DNA from: Pseudodesulfovibrio aespoeensis Aspo-2
GTDB taxonomy: Bacteria; Desulfobacterota; Desulfovibrionia; Desulfovibrionales; Desulfovibrionaceae
DNA: 64,000 nucleotides
Direction of reading: 5' to 3'
Assembly: GCF_000176915.2 (NCBI RefSeq)
Contig: NC_014844.1
Location: 1,364,001 to 1,428,000, forward strand
Shown: in pieces, positions 1-8,394 of the stretch
How positions within the stretch are numbered: position 1 is the stretch's first letter
Layout of the letters: every line of letters starts with the position of its first letter
Position numbers and translations under genes: made by a program
The notes under the pieces: model-generated
Databases searched by the model: none
The model's input: the letters and a program-made list of their open reading frames with translations, nothing else
What the model was told of the DNA's origin: nothing

Positions 1-299
1 TCGGGGCCATGCTGGCCGTCAAGTGGAACCTGCCCGTCGACCTGGGCGACGCCATCGCCCGGCACCACACCCCGGACCAGGGGGATCGCTCCCAACTGGT
101 GGACTGCGTGTTCGCCGCCGACCAGATCAGCAAGAAACTCTGCTTTGGCTCTTCCGGCAATCTCGCGGTTCAGCCGCTGCCCGCTCCGGTCAGGGCCAGG
201 TTCGGCCTGGACCTGGATGGCCTTATCGCCGGAATGCCGACCCTTGACCAGGAGGTCGGGGAGGCCCGCATCTTCATCAGGCTCGGGGAGGCGGACTGA
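1..299 (+). CDS. HDOD domain protein, C-terminal end (partial)
   Basis: The reading frame is already open at the left edge (codons begin at position 3) and ends at 297-299, so only the last ~99 residues are present. The visible part has an HDOD-like C-terminal pattern: a helix with AVKWNLP, then DAIARHHTP, then a segment predicted to be helical that contains DQISKKLCFG. HDOD proteins are HD-fold signalling proteins that lack the full metal-binding HD motif. The stop overlaps the next ATG by one base (TGATG), so it is translationally coupled to the MBL hydrolase. The assignment rests on a fragment, so it is moderate. Confidence 0.6.
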   Translation, partial: GAMLAVKWNLPVDLGDAIARHHTPDQGDRSQLVDCVFAADQISKKLCFGSSGNLAVQPLPAPVRARFGLDLDGLIAGMPTLDQEVGEARIFIRLGEAD

Positions 300-1180
300 T
301 GCGGTTCCGTTTTCGCGGCACACGGGGCTCGCTGCCCGCGCCCGGCCCGGACACGGTCAGGTACGGGGGCAACACCACCTGCATCGAGGTCCGATCAGAC
401 GCGGGCGAGTTGATCATCCTCGACGCAGGCACCGGCATCCGAGAGCTCGGCATCGAGCTGATGGCGGCCCGGCCCGTCAAGTGCCATATTTTCATCAGCC
501 ACACCCACTGGGACCACATCCACGGACTGCCGTTCTTTCTCCCCCTGTTCACGCCGGGCAACGCTGTCACTCTCTACGGCCCGCCCGACCCGCTGGCCAT
601 GACCGGCATTGAGGCCGTGTTGAGCAAGCAGATGGAATACCCGCACTTTCCCGTGCGCGTGGCCGAGCTGCGGGCGGATATCGCCTACAGGACGCTGGCT
701 GACAGGCAGGCCGTGGACCTCGGATTTGCCACTGTCTCGACCCTGCTCATGAACCATCCGGCCATGGATTTCGGCTGCAAGGTGCGCTGTGACGGCAAGA
801 CCCTGTTCTTTACCGGTGATCACGAGCCGTATTACAACATTTATGCGCCGGGCGACGCGGACTTCGAGGAATATGGGCGGATCGTGGACGAGCGAAACAA
901 AGCGCTCACGGATTTCCTGCGCGGTGTGGACATCCTGGTGGCGGACGCCCAATATGCCGAGGAGGAATACCGGACGCGGCGCGGCTGGGGGCATTCCACT
1001 TTTGAGCGGACCCTCTCGCTGGCCAGAGAGGCGGGCATTGCCAGGGTCTACCTGACCCATCACGAGACGACCCGGACCGATGACGAGATGGACGTCATCC
1101 TCGCCAGGCTGCGCCGCGAGTGGGAGGGATGTGGGTTTGATTTTGACATGGCCCGCGAAGGAGACGACCTTGTCGCCTGA
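299..1180 (+). CDS. MBL-fold metallo-hydrolase
   Basis: 293 residues. The metallo-beta-lactamase metal motif HTHWDH lies at about residues 68-73, with a downstream GDHEPYY segment supplying further metal ligands and a late conserved His in YLTHHET. These indicate a dinuclear metal hydrolase of the PhnP/phosphodiesterase-like MBL branch; the substrate is unknown. The N-terminus (RFRGTRGSLPAPGP, then RYGGNTTC) is typical of this branch. It is coupled to the upstream HDOD gene (1-bp overlap) and followed by a receiver-domain gene, so a role in signal transduction is inferred from context only. Confidence 0.85.
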   Translation: MRFRFRGTRGSLPAPGPDTVRYGGNTTCIEVRSDAGELIILDAGTGIRELGIELMAARPVKCHIFISHTHWDHIHGLPFFLPLFTPGNAVTLYGPPDPLAMTGIEAVLSKQMEYPHFPVRVAELRADIAYRTLADRQAVDLGFATVSTLLMNHPAMDFGCKVRCDGKTLFFTGDHEPYYNIYAPGDADFEEYGRIVDERNKALTDFLRGVDILVADAQYAEEEYRTRRGWGHSTFERTLSLAREAGIARVYLTHHETTRTDDEMDVILARLRREWEGCGFDFDMAREGDDLVA

Positions 1181-1290
1181 GTTACAATTATCCCCACGGT
1201 CAATGTCTCGGAATGGTTGCTTTTTGCGCAAAACAATGCGATGAGTACCAACGGCGGCAAAAGGTCAATATAGACTATCAGGAGGAGATG

Positions 1291-1686
1291 ATGAAAGCGT
1301 TGATCGTGGATGATGACTTTTACAGCAGAAACATGATTCACGAAATCCTCCGCCCTGTGGCGCGGTGTGACATCGCGGTGAACGGGGAAGAGGCCATAGA
1401 GGCGTTCCGCCGGGGATTGATGGCCGCGGCTCCCTACGACCTCATCTGCCTTGATCTCCTCATGCCGGAGCTCGACGGCCAGCAGGCCCTGCGCGAGATT
1501 CGGGCCATAGAGCAGGAATTCGACGTGGCCCCGCGCAACGAGGCCAAGGTCATTGTCACCACCATGCTCGACGACGAGAAGGAGACCCATGACGCTTTTT
1601 TTCTCGGCGGAGCCACCTCCTACCTCGTCAAGCCCATTGATGAGGAAAAATTATTGAACGAAATCAAGAGCCTCGGACTGCTATAA
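1291..1686 (+). CDS. single-domain response regulator (CheY-like receiver)
   Basis: 131 residues, one receiver domain and no output domain. The acidic pocket is VDDD near residues 6-9, the likely phospho-acceptor is Asp55 in LICLDLLMPELDG, and the switch lysine is in YLVKPID. ATG 1291 is chosen because AGGAGG at 1280-1285 lies 5 nt upstream; ATG 1288 would be too close, and an in-frame upstream extension to 1213 has no support. It follows the HDOD and MBL genes on the same strand but is 110 bp away, so it may be separately transcribed. The partner kinase is not in the window. Confidence 0.85.
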   Translation: MKALIVDDDFYSRNMIHEILRPVARCDIAVNGEEAIEAFRRGLMAAAPYDLICLDLLMPELDGQQALREIRAIEQEFDVAPRNEAKVIVTTMLDDEKETHDAFFLGGATSYLVKPIDEEKLLNEIKSLGLL

Positions 1687-1866
1687 CCCGTCCGATCCTT
1701 TTCCCCGATGCCGATTCGCGAGCCGGGAGCCGTATCTGCAGCACGGCCCCGGCTTTTTGCGCACATGGGTATTTGAAGTCGGCGGCGTTTTCTAATATGA
1801 TATCTTTTTGCGCGGCATTATCTCTCCCCTGCACGGCGGGGGTCATTATACACAGGATTGTGATGC

Positions 1867-3045
1867 ATGAGCCAGATACTTGGTGTGAAATTCAATGACT
1901 ACGGTCAGGTATACTATTTCGGCTCCGGGCCGTTCGTGGTCCGCGAAGGGCAGCACGTCATCGTCAAGACCGACCAGGGCATGGGCCTTGGCAAGGTCAT
2001 CCTGACCCGGCAGGCCCCGCAGGAGAACGAATCGGAAGACGGCGAAGGGTACAAGGCCATCTATCGGCTGGCCAACGACAAGGACCTGGAGGCCGTGGCT
2101 GAGAACGAGGCCCTGGCCAGGGACGCCTACCGCCATTGTCGCAAGTGCGTGTCGCGGCTCAAGCTGGGCATGAAGCTCGTGGATGTGGAGGTTTTTTTTG
2201 ACCGCAGCAAGATGGTCTTTTTTTTCACCGCACCGGGCCGCATCGATTTTCGCGAACTGATCAAGGATCTGGTGCGGGAGTACCGCACCCGCATTGAGCT
2301 GCGCCAGATCGGCGTGCGCCATGAAACCCAGATGCTCGGCGCCATCGGCAACTGCGGCCAGATGTGCTGCTGCCGCCGGTTCATGCGCAAGTTCGTGCCG
2401 GTCACCATCAAGATGGCCAAGGAGCAGAACCTGTTCCTGAATCCCACCAAGATTTCCGGCATTTGTGGCCGCCTCCTGTGCTGCCTGAGCTTTGAGCAGA
2501 AGGGATATGAGGAATTCCACCGCATGTGCCCGAGGGTGGGCAAGAAGTTCACCACCTCCCTTGGGGCCGTGAAGGTACTTCGCTCTAATTTCTTCAAGAA
2601 ATCCTTGACTTTGATGACGGAGAATTTTGACGAGAAGGAAGTTTCCATTGACGAATGGAATGAAATAGTTAACAAGCCGCCCAGCGAAGAAGCCATGGCC
2701 GAGGCGCGCGCGCAGGCCTCTCGTGGCCGTCGGCCCGCGCGCAGGCCGTCCCGCCCGGATGTCGAGTCTGCGTCCGAGGCGGATGAGGTGTCGCCTGAGA
2801 TTCTCGCCCTGGAGGACAACGAGCCGCCCCTGGGCCTGGAGCGTCCAGACGCGGGGCAGGGGGCGGAACGCCCGGCCAGGCAACCCAGAGCGCCCAGGCC
2901 GCCCCGACAGGCCCCGCAGGCCCCGCAGGCCCCGCAGGCCGTGCAGGATGCACAGGCCGGGAACGATTCCCCTGGCGCAGGTGACGACGACGGCAAGAGC
3001 GTGCGCAGGCCAAGGCGGCGCAGACGCAAACCCCCCAGGAAATAA
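1867..3045 (+). CDS. ricT: PSP1-domain protein, RicT-like
   Basis: 392 residues. The N-terminal ~280 residues form the PSP1 domain, starting ILGVKFNDYGQVYYF, with clustered cysteines (HCRKC, GNCGQMCCCRRF, GICGRLLCCLSFEQ) that match the Fe-S-binding RicT/YaaT family. In Bacillus RicT acts with RicA/RicF in RNase Y-dependent mRNA maturation; whether that holds here is inference. The last ~110 residues are a disordered Arg/Pro/Ala-rich tail containing APQAPQAPQA and ending in a basic RRPRRRRRKPPRK run, absent from short homologues. metG follows 45 bp later, a common arrangement. Confidence 0.85.
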   Translation: MSQILGVKFNDYGQVYYFGSGPFVVREGQHVIVKTDQGMGLGKVILTRQAPQENESEDGEGYKAIYRLANDKDLEAVAENEALARDAYRHCRKCVSRLKLGMKLVDVEVFFDRSKMVFFFTAPGRIDFRELIKDLVREYRTRIELRQIGVRHETQMLGAIGNCGQMCCCRRFMRKFVPVTIKMAKEQNLFLNPTKISGICGRLLCCLSFEQKGYEEFHRMCPRVGKKFTTSLGAVKVLRSNFFKKSLTLMTENFDEKEVSIDEWNEIVNKPPSEEAMAEARAQASRGRRPARRPSRPDVESASEADEVSPEILALEDNEPPLGLERPDAGQGAERPARQPRAPRPPRQAPQAPQAPQAVQDAQAGNDSPGAGDDDGKSVRRPRRRRRKPPRK

Positions 3046-3090
3046 CTGTCCCAGCCAGCCCCTGCGCCAGTCGGGACAAGGAGATTCGGT

Positions 3091-5067
3091 TTGGAACGTT
3101 TCTACATCACCACGCCCATTTATTATGTGAACGCGAAACCGCATCTGGGACACGCGTACACCACCACGGTTGCGGATTCGCTGCGCCGCTTCCACTCGCT
3201 CATGGGCGAGGAGACCTATTTTCTCACCGGAACAGACGAGCATGGCGACAAGATCGTGCAAGCCGCAGAGGCCAACGGCCAGTCGCCCAGGGATTACGTC
3301 GATGCCGTCAGCGGGTTGTTCAAGGCTCTGCTGCCCGACATGAACATCAGCAACGACGATTTCATCCGCACCACCGAGCCGCGCCACATCAAGGTCGTCC
3401 AGAGTATCCTCCAGAAGGTCCACGATTCTGGCGACATCTACTTCGGCGAATACGGCGGCCACTACTGTTTCGGCTGCGAGCGGTTCTATACCGAGAAGGA
3501 GCTGGTGGACGGCCTGTGCCCGGATCATCAGACCAAGCCGGAGTACATCGCGGAAAAAAACTATTTCTTCAGGATGTCCAAGTACCAGGGGTGGCTCAAG
3601 GAGCACATCAGAACGAACCCCGACTTCATCCGTCCGGAGCAGTACCGCAACGAGGTGCTGAGCCTGCTCGAATCCGGTGAGCTTGAGGATTTGTGCATCT
3701 CGCGGCCCAAGAGCCGGTTGACCTGGGGGATCGAGCTGCCCTTTGACTCGGAGTTCGTCACCTATGTCTGGTTCGATGCGCTCATCAACTACCTCTCGGC
3801 CCTGGGCTACCCGGACGGCGACAAGTTCAAAAAATTCTGGCCCGCCGCCAACCATCTGGTGGCCAAGGACATTCTCAAGCCCCATGCCGTATTCTGGCCG
3901 ACCATGCTCAAGGCTGCGGGCATCGAGCCTTACCAGTCCCTGAATGTCCACGGCTACTGGCTGGTCAAGGACACCAAGATGTCCAAGTCCATCGGCAATG
4001 TCATCGAGCCGCTGGCCATCAAGGACAAGTACGGCCTGGACGCCTTCCGCTACTTTCTGCTGCGCGAGATGTCCTTTGGTCAGGATTCGAGTTTTTCCGA
4101 GGAGGCACTGGTGGGCCGACTCAACGCCGACCTCGCCAACGACCTGGGCAATCTCTTCAACCGCACCCTGTCCATGACCCACAAGTATTTCGGCGGCGTG
4201 ATCCCCAGCCCGGATGCCGAGGAGATCATGGATGCCGAGATCAAGAAGCTCGGACAGGACTCCATGCGGGCGTTCCAGGCCCATTTTAGCGACCTGCGGT
4301 TTTCGCGCGGCCTGGAGTCGCTGTGGGAGCTGGTGCGCGGCCTGAACAAGTATATCGACACCAGCGCGCCCTGGACCCTGTTCAAGGCCGGGAACACGGG
4401 CAGGCTCTCCACTGTCATCTACGTGCTGCTGGAAAACATGCGCAAGATCGCGGTCCACCTGTGGCCGGTCATGCCCGAATCCAGCGAGAGCATGCTCAAG
4501 CAGCTGGGCATCAGTTTTGCCTGGGACAAGTTCAATCTGCCCAAGGAGCTTGAGGTCTGGGGCGTGCTTGAATCCGGCTCCACCGTGGCCGAGACCTCCA
4601 ATCTTTTCCCACGCATCGAGGTGGTCGCGGCTGAATCCGCGGCTCCGGCAGCCAAGGCTGTGGGCGGTAAAGTCGGCAAAGTCGGCAAAACTGGCACGGA
4701 AGGAAAAGCCGCAAAGGAAGCTGAAGCCTTTCAGGGCAACGGAACCATCGAGTTCGAGGATTTCCAGAAACTTGACCTGCGCGTGGGCACCGTGGTCGAG
4801 GTGGAGCCGCACCCCGATGCCGACCGGCTGCTGCTGGTCCGGGTGGACACCGGCGAGGACGCGCCGCGCCAAGTGGTGGCGGGCATCGCCGAATTCTTTG
4901 CGCCTGACGATCTGGTCGGCAAACAGGTGGTTGTGGTGACCAACCTCAAGCCGCGCAAGCTCCGCAAGCAGCTCTCCCAGGGCATGATCCTGGCGGTCAA
5001 ATCCGGCGAATCCCTGCACCTGCTCACCCCATCGGGCGAGGTCGCGCCGGGCAGCAAGGTCAGCTAG
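3091..5067 (+). CDS. metG: methionyl-tRNA synthetase
   Basis: 658 residues, the full class-I MetRS length with a C-terminal tRNA-binding module. It charges tRNA-Met in the cytoplasm. Visible motifs are HLGH (residues 18-21), a zinc-knuckle region with CFGC and CPDH, and KMSKS near residue 297. The last ~110 residues, from FEDFQKLDLRVGTV, are a Trbp111-like OB-fold dimerisation/tRNA-binding domain, joined by a Gly/Lys/Ala-rich linker. The start is TTG at 3091, with AAGGAG about 8 nt upstream and the protein beginning MERFYITTPIYYVN, as expected for the family. Confidence 0.97.
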   Translation: MERFYITTPIYYVNAKPHLGHAYTTTVADSLRRFHSLMGEETYFLTGTDEHGDKIVQAAEANGQSPRDYVDAVSGLFKALLPDMNISNDDFIRTTEPRHIKVVQSILQKVHDSGDIYFGEYGGHYCFGCERFYTEKELVDGLCPDHQTKPEYIAEKNYFFRMSKYQGWLKEHIRTNPDFIRPEQYRNEVLSLLESGELEDLCISRPKSRLTWGIELPFDSEFVTYVWFDALINYLSALGYPDGDKFKKFWPAANHLVAKDILKPHAVFWPTMLKAAGIEPYQSLNVHGYWLVKDTKMSKSIGNVIEPLAIKDKYGLDAFRYFLLREMSFGQDSSFSEEALVGRLNADLANDLGNLFNRTLSMTHKYFGGVIPSPDAEEIMDAEIKKLGQDSMRAFQAHFSDLRFSRGLESLWELVRGLNKYIDTSAPWTLFKAGNTGRLSTVIYVLLENMRKIAVHLWPVMPESSESMLKQLGISFAWDKFNLPKELEVWGVLESGSTVAETSNLFPRIEVVAAESAAPAAKAVGGKVGKVGKTGTEGKAAKEAEAFQGNGTIEFEDFQKLDLRVGTVVEVEPHPDADRLLLVRVDTGEDAPRQVVAGIAEFFAPDDLVGKQVVVVTNLKPRKLRKQLSQGMILAVKSGESLHLLTPSGEVAPGSKVS

Positions 5068-5085
5068 CCTTTTCCCTTTTTCGCC

Positions 5086-5124
5086 GCCAAAGAGGCCGTC
5101 CCGCACCGGGGCGGCCTCTTTGGC
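5086..5124. terminator. inverted repeat after metG (weak terminator candidate)
   Basis: Perfect 13-bp stem: GCCAAAGAGGCCG at 5086-5098 pairs with CGGCCTCTTTGGC at 5112-5124 around a 13-nt loop. There is no T-run after it on either strand, so it may be a factor-dependent terminator or an mRNA-stabilising hairpin rather than a classical intrinsic terminator. Confidence 0.5.
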
Positions 5125-5220
5125 GTCCGGCGTCCATGGTAGAGCGGCTGGCAGAATCCTTGCAGGGCTGGCGTGGGACGTGTCAAGACGGCAACAATCG
5201 GACGATCCGGGGGTAGAAAC

Positions 5221-6009
5221 ATGCATATCGAGATGATCCGCGGCGTTGACAGGGGCAAGGAAGGACAGGGCGAATGCCCGTGGCAGGCCTTGGTCCGGCT
5301 GGGACAGGGTGGCACTGCGGTCGATCTGGCCAGGGCCGTTCGCAAGCAGGGGCTGCGCTCGCTGGCGTTCGACGACGAGGCGCTTTTTGCCTGCCACGCG
5401 CGCGCCATGACCGTGTGCAGCGAGATGCGCGAGCTGGATGTCAATGTCCTGTGGAGCGCGCGGTTGTCGAGCCTGCCGGAGCGGGAACTGTTGCGCGCCA
5501 TGCGGCTGGCCGGATGCCAGTTGCTGGATGCGCGGCTCGGGCCGGACGAGGCTGCCGAGGCCCTGTGCCGGGCGCGCGAGTTCGGTTTTGACATCCGTCT
5601 GCGCAATGTGGACGGCTCGGCCTATGCCACGGACAAGACCAGCTACACCGTGGCCGAGCGTGAGGCCATCGCGGACCTGCTGCCCGGCCTGCACGCCGCC
5701 CAGTTCGACCTGGCCGTGGCCTATTACCGGGCGCGTCGTTTCAGCGATGTCATGCAGCCTTTGGGCAAGGCCATGGTCCTGCGCTTTCCCATGAACGAGC
5801 TGTGCCTCAACCTGCTGGCCTGCCTGAGCGCGGCCCGGCACTATCCCGATATGGCCGCCGGGCTGCTCGATCAGGCCGGGCATGGCTGCCCGCATCCGGT
5901 GGTATTCCGCAACCGCGGGCTGCTCCGGTCGTGGATGGAGAGCGGGGGTGACCTGCGGGGCGTGCGCCTGGAGCTGGAGCCTGTCAGCGGACCCGGCGCG
6001 ATCCTCTGA
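5221..6009 (+). CDS. hypothetical protein, degenerate radical-SAM half-barrel plus TPR-like tail
   Basis: 262 residues from ATG 5221; GTG 5173 is an in-frame alternative. Residues ~45-105 resemble the middle of a B12/radical-SAM barrel: LAFDDEALF, then a C-x2-M segment, then LWSARLSSLPERELLRAMRLAGCQLL. The CxxxCxxC cluster motif that should precede it is absent and there is no room for it upstream. Residues ~155-240 look helical and TPR-like (FDLAVAYYRARRF, LCLNLLACLSAARHY). I infer a non-catalytic remnant or scaffold. Function unknown; it stands alone between metG and the convergent DUF523 pair. Confidence 0.7.
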   Translation: MHIEMIRGVDRGKEGQGECPWQALVRLGQGGTAVDLARAVRKQGLRSLAFDDEALFACHARAMTVCSEMRELDVNVLWSARLSSLPERELLRAMRLAGCQLLDARLGPDEAAEALCRAREFGFDIRLRNVDGSAYATDKTSYTVAEREAIADLLPGLHAAQFDLAVAYYRARRFSDVMQPLGKAMVLRFPMNELCLNLLACLSAARHYPDMAAGLLDQAGHGCPHPVVFRNRGLLRSWMESGGDLRGVRLELEPVSGPGAIL

Positions 6010-6036
6010 TCCTTCTGGTTGGGGAGCGGCAGCGCG

Positions 6037-6993
6037 TCAGGCGTGATTGCGCAGCTTCAGTTCGAGCGGGTGCGGGGCGAGGTAGCACTGGTCCTTCAGA
6101 TAGTGGACGCCGTATTTTCGCACATAGTGGTTCATGAGCGTGATCGGCACGATGAGCGGGATCATTTCTTTCTTGTAATTCTCGATAATCTCCAGACATT
6201 CCTGCTTTTCGTCAGCGGTGAGCATGGCCTTGAAATAGCCCATGGCGTGCATGAGCACGTCCGCGTTCTTGCGCGCGGTGGGCTTGTGGGCCATGGCCTG
6301 GGCCAGCAGGCGGCCATAGTGGTCGAAGAGTTCATCGCGGGGCATGGTCTTGCCGCCAGCCACGAGCGATCCCATCTTGCGGTAGGTGGGGATGTCGTGG
6401 GAGCGCAGGAGCATCTTGTGACTGGTGTGGAAATTGATCAGACCCTTCATGGTTTTTTCGGCCATGAACACCGAGTTCCACCGGTGCTGCACGAAGACTC
6501 GCTCAAGGAAGTTGGCGCGCAACCCGATGTCGTGCAGCCGTCCCTCGTCCTCCACCGGCAGCAGGGGAAACCGCTCCATGAACAGTCGGGCAAAGAGGCC
6601 CACGCCTGCGTGGCTGACGGACTGCCCGCCGTTTTCCGGATAGACCTTGATGCGGGTCATGCCGCTGGACGGCGACTTGGCCTTGAAGATGAATCCGCAC
6701 AGGCCCGCGTCTGCCAGTTCGTCGAGCGCGTTTTGCGCCCAGGCGGTCATGCGCCCGGTCCAGTCCGCGCCGGATTCGCGGCCCACCAGCCTGCACGATT
6801 CGGGCGTGCCCACCAGCCGCACCGGTTCGCGCGGAATGCCCATGCCGCACCCCACCTCGGGGCAGACGGGGTGGAATTCGACGCGGTCCGCCAGCAGGGC
6901 GGTCACATGGTGCGCGTGGGCGTGGCCGCCGTCATACCTGACCTTTTCCCCCAGCAGACATGTGCTGATGCCGATGCGTATGGGGTTGTCCAT
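6037..6993 (-). CDS. DUF523-DUF1722 protein, thiouracil-desulfidase-like (copy 1, Cys110 to Ser)
   Basis: 318 residues. The N-terminal DUF523 (TudS-like) part has ISTCLLG (C12), CPEVGCGMGIPRE (C44, C49) and a KSPSSG segment; the C-terminal ~150 residues are DUF1722/YbgA-like. Fused proteins of this type (RudS) are reported to remove sulfur from thiouracil or tRNA 4-thiouridine, using a [4Fe-4S] cluster held by three cysteines. Family members normally read SPSCG, but here position 110 is Ser, so a presumed cluster ligand is missing. It is the downstream gene of a tandem pair, 19 nt after copy 2. Confidence 0.85.
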   Translation of the reverse strand: MDNPIRIGISTCLLGEKVRYDGGHAHAHHVTALLADRVEFHPVCPEVGCGMGIPREPVRLVGTPESCRLVGRESGADWTGRMTAWAQNALDELADAGLCGFIFKAKSPSSGMTRIKVYPENGGQSVSHAGVGLFARLFMERFPLLPVEDEGRLHDIGLRANFLERVFVQHRWNSVFMAEKTMKGLINFHTSHKMLLRSHDIPTYRKMGSLVAGGKTMPRDELFDHYGRLLAQAMAHKPTARKNADVLMHAMGYFKAMLTADEKQECLEIIENYKKEMIPLIVPITLMNHYVRKYGVHYLKDQCYLAPHPLELKLRNHA

Positions 6994-7012
6994 CGCCAGT
7001 CCCTCTGCCTTG

Positions 7013-7963
7013 CTAGGCGTGGTTGAGGAGCTTCTGTTCCGCCGGGTCCGGGTTGAGGAAAAACTGCTGCGTCAGGTAGGGCCGGTCGTACTTGCGCGCG
7101 TAATGGTTGAGGATCGTGATGGGGATGAGCAGGGGAACCCGGCCCTCCTTGTAGGCGGTGATCATGTCCAGCAGTTCCTGCTTGTCCCGGCTGTCCAGAT
7201 CTTTCTTGAAGAACCCCATGGCGTGCATGAGCACGTCCGCGTTCTTGCCGGGCGTGGCCTTGAGCGCCAGGGAGCGGAAGAGCAGGGTGCCGTAGGTCGC
7301 AAAAATCTCGGCGTTGTTGAAGATTGAGCTTTCGCCCAGCAGTTGTCCCAGTTGGCGATAGCCGCGCAGGTCGTGGGCGCGGACGAGCATCTTGTGGCGG
7401 GTGTGGAAGTCCACCAGTTGGCCGATCTGCATGCCCTTGGACAGCAGCTCACGCCAGCGCTTGAGCACGAAGATGCGGCGGACGAAATTCTCGCGCAGCA
7501 GGGGGGTGTGCAGTTGGTTGTCTGTTTCCACCGGGAGCAGGGGATAGCGCTCCATCAGCCTGCCTGCGAAGAATCCTGATCCCCGCCTGGGCGGATCGCC
7601 CTTGGTGGAGAACAGCTTGCCCTGCATCAGTGCGCAGGAGGGCGAGGCGTGCCTGAGGACGAATCCGCAGATGGCGTCCTCGTCCAGGCCGGGCAGGATG
7701 CGGTTGGCCCAGACGTTCATGCGGTCGGTCCAGTCCTCGCCGGAGTCGTAGCCGATGAGCCTGGTGGCACCGCCGCAGTCCACCTGTCGAATCTGCTCGC
7801 GCGGCACACCCATGCCACAGGCGACCTCCGGACACAGGGGGACGAACTCAACGTACTTGGCAAGGGTGTCGGTGATGTAGGCGTCGCGGGCGTGGCTGCC
7901 GTCGTAACGGACCCTCTCCCCCACGACGCAGGCGCTGACGCCTATCCTGATGATGTTGGGCAT
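7013..7963 (-). CDS. DUF523-DUF1722 protein, thiouracil-desulfidase-like (copy 2, canonical cysteines)
   Basis: 316 residues, collinear with copy 1. It keeps C12 (VSACVVG), C44 and C49 (CPEVACGMGVPRE) and C110 (SPSCAL), the set expected for a TudS/RudS-type [4Fe-4S] desulfidase. The DUF1722 half starts near residue 165 and includes DFHTRHKMLVRAHD and KNADVLMHAMGFF. It is upstream of copy 1 on the minus strand and probably co-transcribed with it. The two proteins are clearly homologous along their length but well diverged, so the duplication is old or the copies have different substrates. Confidence 0.88.
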   Translation of the reverse strand: MPNIIRIGVSACVVGERVRYDGSHARDAYITDTLAKYVEFVPLCPEVACGMGVPREQIRQVDCGGATRLIGYDSGEDWTDRMNVWANRILPGLDEDAICGFVLRHASPSCALMQGKLFSTKGDPPRRGSGFFAGRLMERYPLLPVETDNQLHTPLLRENFVRRIFVLKRWRELLSKGMQIGQLVDFHTRHKMLVRAHDLRGYRQLGQLLGESSIFNNAEIFATYGTLLFRSLALKATPGKNADVLMHAMGFFKKDLDSRDKQELLDMITAYKEGRVPLLIPITILNHYARKYDRPYLTQQFFLNPDPAEQKLLNHA

Positions 7964-8021
7964 GGTTGGCGAACCTCCGGTGGCTTCCTTGTGGATAGCA
8001 TCCGGCGATCATCATGCACAA

Positions 8022-8050
8022 GACAAAATCAACCTGTCTGGCAGGTTGAT
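8022..8050 (-). terminator. intrinsic terminator after feoA
   Basis: 9-bp perfect stem ATCAACCTG (8028-8036) with CAGGTTGAT (8042-8050) and a 5-nt loop. On the minus strand it is followed by TTTTGTCTTG, a fair T-rich tract. It would end the feoA transcript before the DUF523 pair. Confidence 0.65.
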
Positions 8051-8083
8051 CTCTTGTCGGGAGCGAGTGGGACGGGGATGGGG

Positions 8084-8365
8084 TTACGAAGCCTTGGCCT
8101 GGGTGCCAGGGCAGCAGTCGCAGGGCGGAACCTCGACGGAGTCCTTGTCCACGGCCAGTATCTTGCCAGCCAGGCCGCAGCACAGAACCACTTCGCAGCC
8201 GCGCACGCGCACCCGGCATCCCGCCGGGCCGCCGGCCAGGATCTCCACCGGGCAGCCGGGGGTCAGGCCCATGGCCAGCATGCGCGACCGTGCGCGCCTG
8301 CCGCCGTCGATGTCGGCCACGCGGACAATGGTTCCCGCCGGATACTCGGTCAAAGGCTTTACCAT
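8084..8365 (-). CDS. feoA: FeoA-domain protein, cysteine-rich
   Basis: 93 residues. The FeoA SH3-like domain is recognised by RMLAMGLTPGCPVEIL followed by an RVRG(C)E beta-hairpin. FeoA proteins support the FeoB ferrous-iron transporter at the membrane; no feoB lies nearby. It is unusual in carrying 8 cysteines, including a CCG pair and a C-terminal CDCCPG tail. ATG 8365 is chosen over an in-frame TTG at 8368 because GGAGGGG sits about 7 nt upstream. A near-consensus promoter overlapped by a Fur-like palindrome lies just upstream, so iron control is likely. Confidence 0.9.
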   Translation of the reverse strand: MVKPLTEYPAGTIVRVADIDGGRRARSRMLAMGLTPGCPVEILAGGPAGCRVRVRGCEVVLCCGLAGKILAVDKDSVEVPPCDCCPGTQAKAS

Positions 8366-8394
8366 CAAAGCTCCCCTCCAGGACAGTCTTGAGT

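Noticed and set aside
1846-5895. 1349-codon open frame on the minus strand
   Set aside because: It lies opposite ricT, metG and the 5221 gene; high-GC antisense frames stay open by codon bias. No ribosome site and His/Gln/Gly-rich nonsense composition.
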